Shown one piece after another: positions 25,820 through 34,003 of a DNA stretch of 64,000 bases (positions are counted from its first letter, which is position 1; each line of letters begins with the position of its first letter). A program made the translations under genes and the position numbers. The DNA lies in NCBI RefSeq assembly GCF_017652985.1, contig NZ_JAGGDJ010000002.1:62001-126000 (forward strand), read 5' to 3'. Origin of the DNA: Paenibacillus artemisiicola. GTDB taxonomy: Bacteria; Bacillota; Bacilli; Paenibacillales; Paenibacillaceae. The notes under the pieces are model-generated. The model was not told where the DNA came from. It did no database searches and was given only the letters and a program-made list of their open reading frames with translations.

Positions 25820-27451
25820 TTAGGCGAACGTATACGCGTCGAAGCGGATGGCATTGCGGACGCTCGTCCACACATCGGGGCTCTCTCCGCCGATGTACCA
25901 ATAGCCGTATCCGGCGACGGCGTTCGCGGCGCCGAGCCCGATCTTGCGGGACAGCGAACGGCCGTCCTCCAGCCAGAGGCGGTTCAGCCGCGTCCGGTCG
26001 GCGTACTCGGCATAGTACTGCCCCAGCGCGTCGTCCCAGCGGGGCGCGAGCTTCTTCGCGCGGACGAGGGCGTTCTGTTCCGGGAGCCCGATGTCCAGGG
26101 ACGTCGCGGAACCGCCGCCGGTTTGCGTCCATTGGCGCGTATACAGCGGCAGCGCGAGGATGACCCTGCCGGCGGGCGCCTCCCGCAGTAGCGTCGCCAA
26201 GCCCTGGCGTACCCAAGGGAACGAAGCGACCGAGCCCGCGATCGGATCGCCGTCCCAATGCTCGTCGTACCCCATGAGCACGATGTAATCGGCGGCGTTC
26301 GCGAGCGCGGCGTAGTCGAAGACGGCGGTCCAGTCCGTGCCGAGATCGGGCGAGACGTTGACGGATACCGCGGCGTTCGAGGCGTCGAGCGCTTGTTCCA
26401 GCGCCGCGACGAACGCCGTGAAGACGTCCCGGTCTTCGGGCAGCATGTTCTCGAAATCGAGGTTCAGCCCGTCGAGGCCATGCAGCCGGACGCGGTCCGC
26501 GAGCTGCTGCACGAACGCTTGCCGCTTGCCCGGACTCACCAGCATGGCGTGGGTCGCGGCCGCGTCGGAGTGATTGCCGACCATCGCCCAAACGCGTTTG
26601 CCGCGGGCATGGGCCCACGTCGCCAGCGCGGCGTCCGTGCCGTCTTCGAGAGCGCCGGTCTTGCCGAGGAAGTACCAGCGCGGCGACAGCGTATTCGCCT
26701 CGGACTTCGCGACTTGGGCCTCGTACTGCAGCGTCGTCTGGTCGTACTGCCAGCCGAGCTGGATCGGGGACGGCACCGCGGCTTGGATCTCCGCGGCCCA
26801 ATCGGCGTGCGTCCACGTCCGGTTCAGCAGCACGGCCGCTTCCTGCCGCGTGATGGCGTCCCGCGGGCGGAAGCCGCCGGCGTCGCCGCCCATCAGATCC
26901 CGCTGCCAGAGCCGGTAGACGGCGGGCAGCGCCCAGTCGTCGATCCGCGCTTCGTCCCCGTACAGGCCGTCCGGCACCGAAGACGCCGGCGGCAGGGACT
27001 GCTTCGCAGCGCGGGCGAGCAGGACGGCCGCCTCTTCGCGGGTGACGGGCCGGTTCGGCTCGAAGCGCGACGGCGCAGCGCCCTGCACGAGATTCAATTG
27101 AATCGCCGCCTGCACCCAGCCGTAATGCCAGGCGGAGACCGGAACGTCGGCGAACGCGGGGATGGCGGCGGAGACCGGCCGAATGCCGAGCAGCCGCTCA
27201 AGCATCGTCGTGAACTCGGCGCGGGTGATCGCCTTGTCCGGCTCGAACCGGCGCGGGCCCGTTCCGGTCACGAATCCGAGCTTCGTCATGTTCACGATCG
27301 CTGACGCGGCGTAATTGTCGCGTATATCGTCGTACGGCAGGGCGGCCGGTGCCGTCGCGGCCGCGGCCGCATGGGGATAAAAGCCGAAGGTCATGCCGAT
27401 AATAAGCATCAGAGCAAGAAACGGATGACCGAAGGAACCGTTGGCATTCAT
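25820..27451 (-). CDS. SLH-domain GH18 glycosidase (cortex or cell-wall hydrolase type)
   Basis: A 543-residue secreted protein: signal peptide (1-32, ending AHAAAAA-type), three S-layer-homology domains at about 38-85, 100-145 and 165-212 (ITRAEF, VTREEA, ITRQEA motifs) that attach to cell-wall polymer, then a GH18 TIM barrel. The catalytic motif DGLNLDFE gives Asp327, Asp332 and the acid Glu334. Related SLH-GH18 proteins in spore formers degrade chitin-like or peptidoglycan sugars. Start ATG 27451 has a modest GGAAAG site 13 bases away. It is transcribed alone toward the bidirectional terminator. Confidence 0.9.
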   Translation of the reverse strand: MNANGSFGHPFLALMLIIGMTFGFYPHAAAAATAPAALPYDDIRDNYAASAIVNMTKLGFVTGTGPRRFEPDKAITRAEFTTMLERLLGIRPVSAAIPAFADVPVSAWHYGWVQAAIQLNLVQGAAPSRFEPNRPVTREEAAVLLARAAKQSLPPASSVPDGLYGDEARIDDWALPAVYRLWQRDLMGGDAGGFRPRDAITRQEAAVLLNRTWTHADWAAEIQAAVPSPIQLGWQYDQTTLQYEAQVAKSEANTLSPRWYFLGKTGALEDGTDAALATWAHARGKRVWAMVGNHSDAAATHAMLVSPGKRQAFVQQLADRVRLHGLDGLNLDFENMLPEDRDVFTAFVAALEQALDASNAAVSVNVSPDLGTDWTAVFDYAALANAADYIVLMGYDEHWDGDPIAGSVASFPWVRQGLATLLREAPAGRVILALPLYTRQWTQTGGGSATSLDIGLPEQNALVRAKKLAPRWDDALGQYYAEYADRTRLNRLWLEDGRSLSRKIGLGAANAVAGYGYWYIGGESPDVWTSVRNAIRFDAYTFA

Positions 27452-27598
27452 GGACGCATGTCTCGCTTTCCGATCGTAGTCGCATTTCGGCGCCGCGCAT
27501 GGCGCCGTTCAAGATTCAATCGTACGCGATTCGATGCGGAATACCCAGCCTCAATTGTTGGGAAATTCCCGCCTGCGGAAAATCCGCGCGCCTGCCGG

Positions 27599-27628
27599 TT
27601 TACAGCCGCCGGCGGGATTTGGTAAGCT
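27599..27628 (+). promoter_or_regulatory. Promoter candidate of the glnS T-box leader
   Basis: TTTACA at 27599-27604, 18-base spacer, TAAGCT at 27623-27628. The transcript would begin near 27635. Confidence 0.5.
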
Positions 27629-27654
27629 GGAAGCACTTAGAAACACAAACGCAA

Positions 27655-27940
27655 ACGCGATGAAGAGAAGAGTAGCGGACGACGCGCTTGTCCAGAGAGC
27701 TCCGGCAGCTGAGAGGGAGCCTGGCGCCCGCCGCGAACCAAGTCTCGGAGCGGCATGCCGGAACCGCCCGAGCGGGGATGGCATGACGGGCGCTCCCGTT
27801 ACGGGGCTAGAGTATCGCCTTGCCTCGCGCAAGCGCCGTACTCGAAGAGGTTGATGCGGCGACGCATTGACGAATCTGGGGTGGCACCGCGAAAATTTCG
27901 TCCCCAAGACCGACGGTCTTGGAGGTGGGATTTTTTTTGT
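27655..27940 (+). promoter_or_regulatory. T-box leader of glnS (glutamine tRNA-sensing)
   Basis: AGTA of the specifier stem is at 27671-27674, the GAGAG/GGCAGCTGAGA distal loop near 27695-27715, and GAACCAAG at 27735-27742 offers CAA (Gln) as specifier at 27739-27741. The T-box GGGGTGGCACCGCG is at 27878-27891. The acceptor-pairing bulge TGGC predicts discriminator base G, which is what tRNA-Gln carries. A terminator with CCAAGACC/GGTCTTGG and a long T-run ends near 27940. Uncharged tRNA-Gln would raise glnS expression. Confidence 0.92.
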
Positions 27941-28010
27941 TTTTCGCGGATGCCGCCCGGCTGCGCTCGGATGCATCCGCCTCAATTACGCGTTGAGGAG
28001 GCGCCTTGCC

Positions 28011-29690
28011 ATGACAGAGGAACATGCCGAAACGAAACATTTTTTGGCGGAATCGATCGAAGAGGAACTCGCGTCCCATCCTTTCGGAAGACCGATGCGT
28101 ACCCGCTTCCCGCCCGAGCCGAACGGCTATCTCCACATCGGGAGCGCGTACGCCATTCAGACGAATCATGACATCGCCGCGCGGTACGGCGGCGATTTCC
28201 ACCTGCGCTTCGACGACACGAACCCGCTCAAGGAAGACATGGCGTACGTCCGCGCGATTATCGAGGACATCAAGTGGCTCGGGTACGACCCGGGAAATCA
28301 TATTTACTACGGCTCCGATTATTCGGAACGCATCCATGCGGCGGCGGTCACGCTTATCGAGAAGGGCAAGGCCTACGTCTGCGACCTCGGCCCCGAGGAA
28401 GTCGCGGCTTATCGCGGAACGCTGACGGAGCCCGGCCGGAACAGCCCGTACCGGGACCGCGCGGTCGCGGACAATCTGGCGCTGTTCGAAGGCATGAAGC
28501 GCGGCGACTATCCGGCGGCGTCCAAGGTGCTCCGCGCCAAGATCGACATGGCCTCGCCCAACATGAACCTGCGCGACCCGGTGCTCTACCGCATCCTGCA
28601 CGCCGAGCATTACCGGACCGGGACGGCGTGGTGCATTTACCCCATGTACGACTTCGCCCATCCGATACAGGACGCGATCGAGGGCATCACGTATTCGCTC
28701 TGCTCCATCGAGTTCAAGGACCACCGCCCGCTTTACGAATGGGTGCTGCGCGAGCTGGGCGTCGCCGAGCCGCCGCGGCAGCGGGAATTCGGGCGGCTGA
28801 ACCTGACGGGCGCGGTGACGAGCAAACGGTTTCTGCGGCAGCTGGTGGAGGGCGGCTTCGTGGACGGCTGGGACGATCCGCGGCTGCCGACGCTGCGCGG
28901 CCTGCGCCGGCGCGGCTTCACGCCGTCGAGCATCCGCCGCTTCATCGGCGAGATCGGGGGCATCCGCACGCTGAGCACGGTCGATATCTCGCTGCTCGAC
29001 CACTGTTTGCGGCAGGATTTGAAGGCGAGCGTGCCCGCGATGATGGCGGTGCTGCGCCCGCTCAAGGTCGTCCTTGCGAACTATCCGGAGGGCGAGACGG
29101 AGATGCTGCCGATCGAAAACAACGCCGAGAACGAAGCGCTCGGCAAGCGGGAGGTGCCGTTCTCGCGGACGCTCTACATCGAGCGCGACGACTTCATGGA
29201 GGAGCCGCCGAAGGGCTTCCACCGGCTCAGCCCCGGCGCGGAAGTGCGTCTGAAAGGCGCGTATTTCATTCGCTGCGAGGAGGTCGTGCGCGATCCCGCC
29301 ACCGGAGAAATCGCGGAACTGCGCTGCACGTACGATCCGGAGACGAAGAGCGGCACGGGCTTCGCCGGACGCAAGGTCAAAGGGACGATCCACTGGGTAT
29401 CCGCGGAGCATGCCGTCCGCGCCGACGTGCGTCTGTACGGGAAGCTGCTGCGGGAAGGCGAGCTGCCGCAAACGGACGGCGGCGGCGCGGACTGGGCGGA
29501 GGCACTCGATCCGGAATCGCTCGTCGCGGCGGAGGACGCGCTGCTCGAGCCGGCAGCCCGGGACGCCCGGCCGGAGGACCGGTTCCAATTGATCCGTCAC
29601 GGATTCTTCTACGCGGATCCGAAGCCCGCCGAGGGCCGTCTCGTCTTGAACCGGATCGTGCCGCTGAAGGACGGATGGAACCGGCGGTAG
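28011..29690 (+). CDS. glnS: Glutamine--tRNA ligase
   Basis: A 559-residue class I synthetase close to the length of Escherichia coli GlnRS (554). The PPEPNGYLHIGS signature puts the HIGH motif at 42-45, DDTNPLKED follows, and the KMSKR-equivalent is VTSKR at 268-272. The C-terminal beta-barrel anticodon-binding domain (VEKGDVV-type, here EFTKVKGTIHW-like) is intact. Most firmicutes make Gln-tRNA through GatCAB; a dedicated GlnRS under a T-box is restricted to some lineages. GAGGAGG at 27995-28001 supports ATG 28011. Confidence 0.95.
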   Translation: MTEEHAETKHFLAESIEEELASHPFGRPMRTRFPPEPNGYLHIGSAYAIQTNHDIAARYGGDFHLRFDDTNPLKEDMAYVRAIIEDIKWLGYDPGNHIYYGSDYSERIHAAAVTLIEKGKAYVCDLGPEEVAAYRGTLTEPGRNSPYRDRAVADNLALFEGMKRGDYPAASKVLRAKIDMASPNMNLRDPVLYRILHAEHYRTGTAWCIYPMYDFAHPIQDAIEGITYSLCSIEFKDHRPLYEWVLRELGVAEPPRQREFGRLNLTGAVTSKRFLRQLVEGGFVDGWDDPRLPTLRGLRRRGFTPSSIRRFIGEIGGIRTLSTVDISLLDHCLRQDLKASVPAMMAVLRPLKVVLANYPEGETEMLPIENNAENEALGKREVPFSRTLYIERDDFMEEPPKGFHRLSPGAEVRLKGAYFIRCEEVVRDPATGEIAELRCTYDPETKSGTGFAGRKVKGTIHWVSAEHAVRADVRLYGKLLREGELPQTDGGGADWAEALDPESLVAAEDALLEPAARDARPEDRFQLIRHGFFYADPKPAEGRLVLNRIVPLKDGWNRR

Positions 29691-29851
29691 GCGCGGGCCT
29701 TGCAAGCGGCGTTAGGCGAGGCAAAGGCGCGGACAGCGGATCGGCGCGTCGTCGCGGCCGCGCCGAGCGTCCGAAGGGAGCAGGCGCGGGAATAGACGCC
29801 GGGCGCCGAAGGAGCTGCCGCGCGCCCCGGCAAACCGCCGCCGCGCGCGGG

Positions 29852-29886
29852 GAAGAGGCTGCCGACGACGAGTCGGCGGCCTCTTC
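29852..29886 (+). terminator. Hairpin downstream of glnS
   Basis: GAAGAGGCTGCCGAC (29852-29866) pairs with GTCGGCGGCCTCTTC (29872-29886) with one T-G pair. No T-run follows, so the call is moderate. Confidence 0.55.
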
Positions 29887-29973
29887 GGGCTGCGGGCGGG
29901 CGCCCATTCCAGGCCCGCTCGAGAGAACGCGGGCGAAGCTTGGTCTTCGCGGCGTCCTTATGGCACGCACCCG

Positions 29974-30033
29974 CGGCCGTCCGCCGGTGCATGACGCGTC
30001 CCGCCCGGCCGTCCGCCGGTGCATGATGCGTCC
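29974..30033 (+). repeat. Two direct copies of a 28-mer
   Basis: 29974-30001 and 30006-30033 differ at one base and share the core CGTCCGCCGGTGCATGA. A degraded third piece follows. Non-coding by all signs. Confidence 0.75.
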
Positions 30034-30100
30034 GCGTCCACCGGGCCGACCGCCGTGCGTGCCGCGTCCGCGTGCTGCCGCCCACGCTTTTCGCCGTTTG

Positions 30101-30112
30101 GGACATATGTCC
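30101..30112 (+). promoter_or_regulatory. Palindromic Crp/Fnr-type site upstream of the YdcZ-type operon
   Basis: GGACATATGTCC is a perfect 12-base palindrome. A -10 candidate TATTTA is at 30135-30140, so the palindrome centre lies at about -41, the classic position for class II activation by Crp/Fnr proteins. A Crp/Fnr-family gene is second in the operon downstream. Confidence 0.55.
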
Positions 30113-30176
30113 TTCCCGCCGCCCCGACAGCCGTTATTTAATAGACGAAGACATGAAGCGCGGGAGGGAACAGGCA

Positions 30177-30605
30177 GTGAAAGGAATCGTATTCGCGGTG
30201 CTGGGCGGCTTCTTCATCATGCTGCAGGGCGTGGCGAACGCGCGGATCAGCGCGGGCATCGGGACGTGGCAGGCGGCCGCGCTGACCCAGCTGACGGGCT
30301 TCGTCGCGGCGCTGGCGATGCTGCTCGCCTCGCGGGACGCCGGCTGGCGGGAACTGAGGCGGGTGAAGCCGCTCTATCTGATCGGCGGGGCGTTCGGCGC
30401 GGTCGTCATTTTCAGCGGCGTGCAGGCGATCCGCCATAACGGCGCGACGATGACCACGTCCGTGCTGCTGATCGCGCAGCTGGGGCTGACCTTCGTTATC
30501 GACGGCCGGGGCTGGTTCGGCGTGCCGAAGCGGCGCATGAAGCCGCCGCAGCTGATCGGCATCGGCATCATGATCGCGGGCGTGGCCATCTTGGGGCTGC
30601 AATAG
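30177..30605 (+). CDS. YdcZ-type (DUF606/DMT) small membrane transporter, copy 1
   Basis: A 142-residue membrane protein with five hydrophobic segments and the family features FIMLQGVANARIS at the first helix and GGAFGAVVIFSGVQAI in the third. DUF606 proteins belong to the drug/metabolite transporter superfamily; substrate unknown. GGGAGGG at 30162-30168 is eight bases from GTG 30177, whereas an ATG at 30153 lacks a ribosome site, so GTG is chosen. It is the first gene of a three-gene unit with a Crp/Fnr regulator and a second DUF606 gene. Confidence 0.83.
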   Translation: MKGIVFAVLGGFFIMLQGVANARISAGIGTWQAAALTQLTGFVAALAMLLASRDAGWRELRRVKPLYLIGGAFGAVVIFSGVQAIRHNGATMTTSVLLIAQLGLTFVIDGRGWFGVPKRRMKPPQLIGIGIMIAGVAILGLQ

Positions 30606-30690
30606 GGATAACGAGACTGCGACAGGAAGATCCTTACTACAGGAAGAACGTGGTATCAGAAAGTCCGATGAGAAGGAGGGCAAAGCGCAA

Positions 30691-31389
30691 ATGAAGGAAG
30701 CGAAGGATGGCGAGCTGCTGGCGCGGTATATACGGGAGCACGGCCTCGATCACGTGTTCCCGGAGCCGCTGCTGCCGTATATCGGGCTGTACCGGTTCGA
30801 GCCGGGCGAGTTCGTGTGCAGGCAGGGCGATCCGGCGGGGTGGCTGTACGTGCTGGTGAAGGGGAAAATCAAGATCTACACGACGTCGGCAGAGGGGAAG
30901 ACGCTGATTCTCAGCTTCAAGACGCCGCTCGACGCGATCGGGGATATCGAATACGTGCAGGGCGCTGAGATCCTGAACACGGTGGAGGCCGTCTCGGCGG
31001 GCTTCGTCATCGGGGTGCCGTACGCGCGGCTGCGGCAGCACGCCGGCGACCACGCGCCGCTGCTGCGGTTTCTGCTCGACATCGTGTCGCGGAAGTTCTT
31101 CGCCAAGTCGCTTTCGCTCAGCTTCAATTTGATGCATCCGGTCGAGGTGCGGCTCGCGAGCTATCTGCTCGCGGTGACCTTCGAGGAGCCGGACGCGCCG
31201 GACGGCGGACGGCTCGGCACCTCCGGGCTCCGGGATGCCGCGAACCAGATCGGCACGAGCTACCGGCACGTGAACCGCGTGCTGGGGCAGTTCGCGGACG
31301 AAGGGTTGATCGAACGCGGCAGAGGGTTCATCGCCGTGAAGGACCGGGCGGGCCTGCGGGCTCGGGCGGGACGCAATATCTACGAATAG
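30691..31389 (+). CDS. Crp/Fnr family regulator, YeiL-like
   Basis: A 232-residue protein: cyclic-nucleotide-binding-like beta roll at about 25-130 (EPGEFVCRQGDPAGWLYVLVKGKIKIY), long dimer helix, and a C-terminal winged helix with GTSYRHVNRVLGQFADEGLIERG near 185-210. It lacks the Fnr four-cysteine iron-sulfur cluster and the cAMP pocket Arg-Ser pair, so the ligand is unknown. It lies between two DUF606 transporter genes, 85 bp after the first and 11 bp before the second, and likely controls them through the palindrome at 30101. AGAAGGAGGG precedes ATG 30691. Confidence 0.87.
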   Translation: MKEAKDGELLARYIREHGLDHVFPEPLLPYIGLYRFEPGEFVCRQGDPAGWLYVLVKGKIKIYTTSAEGKTLILSFKTPLDAIGDIEYVQGAEILNTVEAVSAGFVIGVPYARLRQHAGDHAPLLRFLLDIVSRKFFAKSLSLSFNLMHPVEVRLASYLLAVTFEEPDAPDGGRLGTSGLRDAANQIGTSYRHVNRVLGQFADEGLIERGRGFIAVKDRAGLRARAGRNIYE

Positions 31390-31400
31390 GAGCGATCGGG

Positions 31401-31907
31401 ATGCTGACGGGAATGCTATGGGCGCTGCTCGCGGGCGCGCTCGTGAGCGCGCAAAATATTTTCAACAGCAAGGTGAGCGAACGCGCGGGCGGGGCGGCAA
31501 CGACGGCGCTCGTGCTCGGCCTCGGCTTCGCGGCTTCGCTGACGCTCGGGCTGCTGTCCGAAGGCGGCCGCCTGTTCGAATTCCGTTCCATGGAGCCGTG
31601 GTACTGGTTCAGCGGCCTGCTCGGCGTCGGCGTGGTCACCTGCCTCGTGCAGGGCATCCGGCGGCTGGGCCCTACTTATGCCGTCGCGATCTCGCTGACC
31701 GCGCAGCTGGCGTTCTCCCTGCTGTGGGACGCGCAAGGCTGGATGGGGCTGGCGAGGGCGGCGGTGACGCCGCGGCAGGCGATCGGCGTGCTCGTCATCG
31801 CGGCGGGCGTGCTCGTGTTCAAGTTCGGCGGAAGCCCGGTCCGCGCGCGCGAACGGGAACAAGGACGCCGCGCCGGTGGGGAAGAGGTCCCGGCGAAAAC
31901 GTCCTGA
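31401..31907 (+). CDS. YdcZ-type (DUF606/DMT) small membrane transporter, copy 2
   Basis: A 168-residue protein with five hydrophobic segments (GALVSAQNIFNSKV, LVLGLGFAASLTLGLL, FSGLLGVGVVTCLVQGI, SLTAQLAFSLLW, GVLVIAAGVLVFKF) and a charged C-terminal tail. It is a paralogue of the upstream 142-residue protein; the two probably form a heteromeric transporter. TAGGAG lies about eight bases before ATG 31401. The next gene converges from the other strand. Confidence 0.85.
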   Translation: MLTGMLWALLAGALVSAQNIFNSKVSERAGGAATTALVLGLGFAASLTLGLLSEGGRLFEFRSMEPWYWFSGLLGVGVVTCLVQGIRRLGPTYAVAISLTAQLAFSLLWDAQGWMGLARAAVTPRQAIGVLVIAAGVLVFKFGGSPVRAREREQGRRAGGEEVPAKTS

Positions 31908-31917
31908 AACGGCCGCG

Positions 31918-32637
31918 CTAGGACTTGTCGCCCCGGCGCAGGAACGGGAGGAGCAGCAGGACGAAGATCGCAAGCGCGATGGCTTCCTCGACGATCAGGT
32001 AATACGGATACGGGCCGAGCACCGAGAGGAGCGAGGCGGCTTCCGGCTTGCGCCGGAGGAACATGTAATTGGCGTCGAGCCAGTAATCGAGCGGTCCGAC
32101 CGTCACGACGAGCACGTTCAGGAACAGCATCGCGACGCCGATGTCCTTCCAATTGGGACGGAAGCCCTCGATCCACGTCATATACAGCGGCGCGAGAATG
32201 ATCGCCATGTGCACGACGAAGAAATGGAAGAAGCGGAAGTGCGGGAACGGATACGCGAGGTCCGGCGTCAGCATCGCCTGGAGCGCGCCGCCGATGCCGG
32301 CGAAATACACGATGGCGTACAGCAGCCGGCTGCGCGCCGCGAGCATGGCGATGGCGAGCAGCTGCGTGATGCTGCACAGCTCGAGCGGCAGCGTGTAGCG
32401 CGCGTCCCAGAGCCCTTCGGCGGCATACCACCGGAAGAGCGCCGCCTCGGGCACGGCCAGCGCCGCGATCAGGCCGAAGCGGACCGCCGCGCGGAGCGGC
32501 GCCCGGCCGCGGATGGCCGCGCGGCAGCGGTACAGCAGCGCGCCGAGCAGCAGCAGTATGGCCAGCACGGCGACGTGCGAAGCGGAGAACGCGGCGAACC
32601 CGGCGGACCCGATGTTCGGATCGAAAAACGAGCGCAT
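31918..32637 (-). CDS. YwaF-like integral membrane protein (TIGR02206 type)
   Basis: A 239-residue protein with six or seven membrane helices. The pattern of HVAVL, WDARYTLPLELCSITQLL, FRFFHFFVVHMAIILAP and FRPNWKDIG matches the TIGR02206/YwaF family of unknown function in firmicutes. The conserved His and polar residues inside helices hint at a membrane-embedded site. Ribosome site AGGTACTGTCC-type before ATG 32637 is moderate. It stands alone. Confidence 0.85.
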   Translation of the reverse strand: MRSFFDPNIGSAGFAAFSASHVAVLAILLLLGALLYRCRAAIRGRAPLRAAVRFGLIAALAVPEAALFRWYAAEGLWDARYTLPLELCSITQLLAIAMLAARSRLLYAIVYFAGIGGALQAMLTPDLAYPFPHFRFFHFFVVHMAIILAPLYMTWIEGFRPNWKDIGVAMLFLNVLVVTVGPLDYWLDANYMFLRRKPEAASLLSVLGPYPYYLIVEEAIALAIFVLLLLPFLRRGDKS

Positions 32638-32842
32638 GGGACAGTACCTCCTTGTCGGCCAAGGCCTGGAACGCTTGGCTTCCCAAGGGAATTCGCGGCG
32701 GGGCGCGCGATTTCCTTTAAGCGCGGCCGGTCAAGGCGCTTCCTTGGACGGACGTACGCGCGCGGCGCCTGCGCCTTGCGCGAGCGGGCGGCAGGCCCGG
32801 CACGAACGAAGCGGCGGGCGCCTGCGCGGCGCGCTTCTGCCG

Positions 32843-32866
32843 CGCGCCTGCCCGGGGCAGGCGCGG
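32843..32866 (-). terminator. Hairpin downstream of the germination operon
   Basis: CGCGCCTGCC pairs with GGCAGGCGCG across a short loop, just after the end of the GerAB-type gene on the minus strand. No T-run is present, so it is a weak terminator call. Confidence 0.45.
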
Positions 32867-32874
32867 AGGCGTCG

Positions 32875-33996
32875 TCACGCGCCGGCTTCGCTCTCCGGGC
32901 GCGGCGCCCGGATGCGCAGCCGCGCGAGCGCGAACAGGAGCGGAACGAACCCGAACAGCAGGCCCAATCCGGCCCGGTGGTAGACCGCCCGGAAAGCGTT
33001 CAGGTCGTTCATGTCCTTCACGAACCATTGAAGCGCCGCGAGCAGAAGCAGCGACAGGACGAGCATGACGCGCGGCTTCGCCCGGAACGCCACCTTCGCC
33101 GTGTGGCACGCGGCCCATAGGCCGAGCGAGATATTGGCCGCGATTTTCAGCAGCCAGATGGAGAGAATGAGGTATTCCAGCCGCTGCATGAGCGGAATCT
33201 CCAGCACGGACATCGCGTTCAGCGTCGGCCAGACGGTTTCCAGCAGCTGCCCCCCGCTGAAGTACATGCAGGCGATGAGGAGCATCAGCATGAACATGCC
33301 CGTCGCCAGGAGCATGCCCGCGTGGGCCCATCGCCGGGACTTGGCGGGGTGCTGAATGAACGGATACGCGACCAGCAGCACCTCGATGCCGAGGTATTGG
33401 GCGGCCATCTCCTTCGTCGAATCCCAAAATTGCGGGAGCGAATGGTCGAACGGCGGCAGCAGGTTTTGGGGATGCAGCATCGGCAGCAGCATGAAGGTGA
33501 ACGGCGCGACGAACAGCATAACGCTCAGCAGCCCCCACAAGCAGAAGCCCGCGACGGTCTGGAAGCCGCCGCTGACCGCGTAATAGACCAGCACGAGCAG
33601 GAGCAGGCTGAACGGCCAAATATTCATCGACGGGAAAATCCAGGTTTTGCAAATTTCTACGTACGAGCGAAACGTCAGGAAGGCGCCGAGCAGGGCGAAT
33701 ACGATGAACAGCCCGTTCAGCGCGCCGCCCGGCAGCCGCCCGAAGCAGCGGACGTTGATCGCCGCGAGCGTCGCGTCCGCGTGCGGCAGGCGAGATGCCG
33801 TGCCGTACATCAGCCATAGCACCGCATGGATGCCGATGCCCGCCGCGATGACGGCGACCCAGGCGTCGTGGCCCGCGCCCTCGGCGACCTCGCGCTGGAA
33901 GCCCATGAGGCTGATGTCGACCGCGCTGACGTACAGGACGCTCAGCAGATGCAGGGAAGACACGGTATAGCGCGCGCTTTTCGTCTCCGCGTTCAC
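32875..33996 (-). CDS. Spore germination permease, GerAB type
   Basis: A 373-residue inner-membrane protein of the GerAB/ArcD/ProY family with about ten helices and the family start SSLHLLSVLYVSAVDIS. In GerA-type receptors this subunit binds the germinant. It is the last of three genes, seven bases after the GerAC-type gene, so A-C-B order. A slightly longer length for the first gene's product and intact motifs suggest a working receptor. Start ATG 33996 follows GAGGTGATCG. Confidence 0.92.
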   Translation of the reverse strand: MNAETKSARYTVSSLHLLSVLYVSAVDISLMGFQREVAEGAGHDAWVAVIAAGIGIHAVLWLMYGTASRLPHADATLAAINVRCFGRLPGGALNGLFIVFALLGAFLTFRSYVEICKTWIFPSMNIWPFSLLLLVLVYYAVSGGFQTVAGFCLWGLLSVMLFVAPFTFMLLPMLHPQNLLPPFDHSLPQFWDSTKEMAAQYLGIEVLLVAYPFIQHPAKSRRWAHAGMLLATGMFMLMLLIACMYFSGGQLLETVWPTLNAMSVLEIPLMQRLEYLILSIWLLKIAANISLGLWAACHTAKVAFRAKPRVMLVLSLLLLAALQWFVKDMNDLNAFRAVYHRAGLGLLFGFVPLLFALARLRIRAPRPESEAGA

Positions 33997-34003
33997 TTTT
34001 CGA

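Larger units (their letters stand above)
29691..30176. other. 486-bp gap with hairpin, duplicated 28-mer and Crp-type palindrome
   Basis: After glnS there is a hairpin (29852-29886), then a nearly identical 28-base segment repeated once with 32-base period, then the regulatory region of the YdcZ-type gene. The intervening stretches carry no ribosome sites or plausible genes. Confidence 0.6.
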
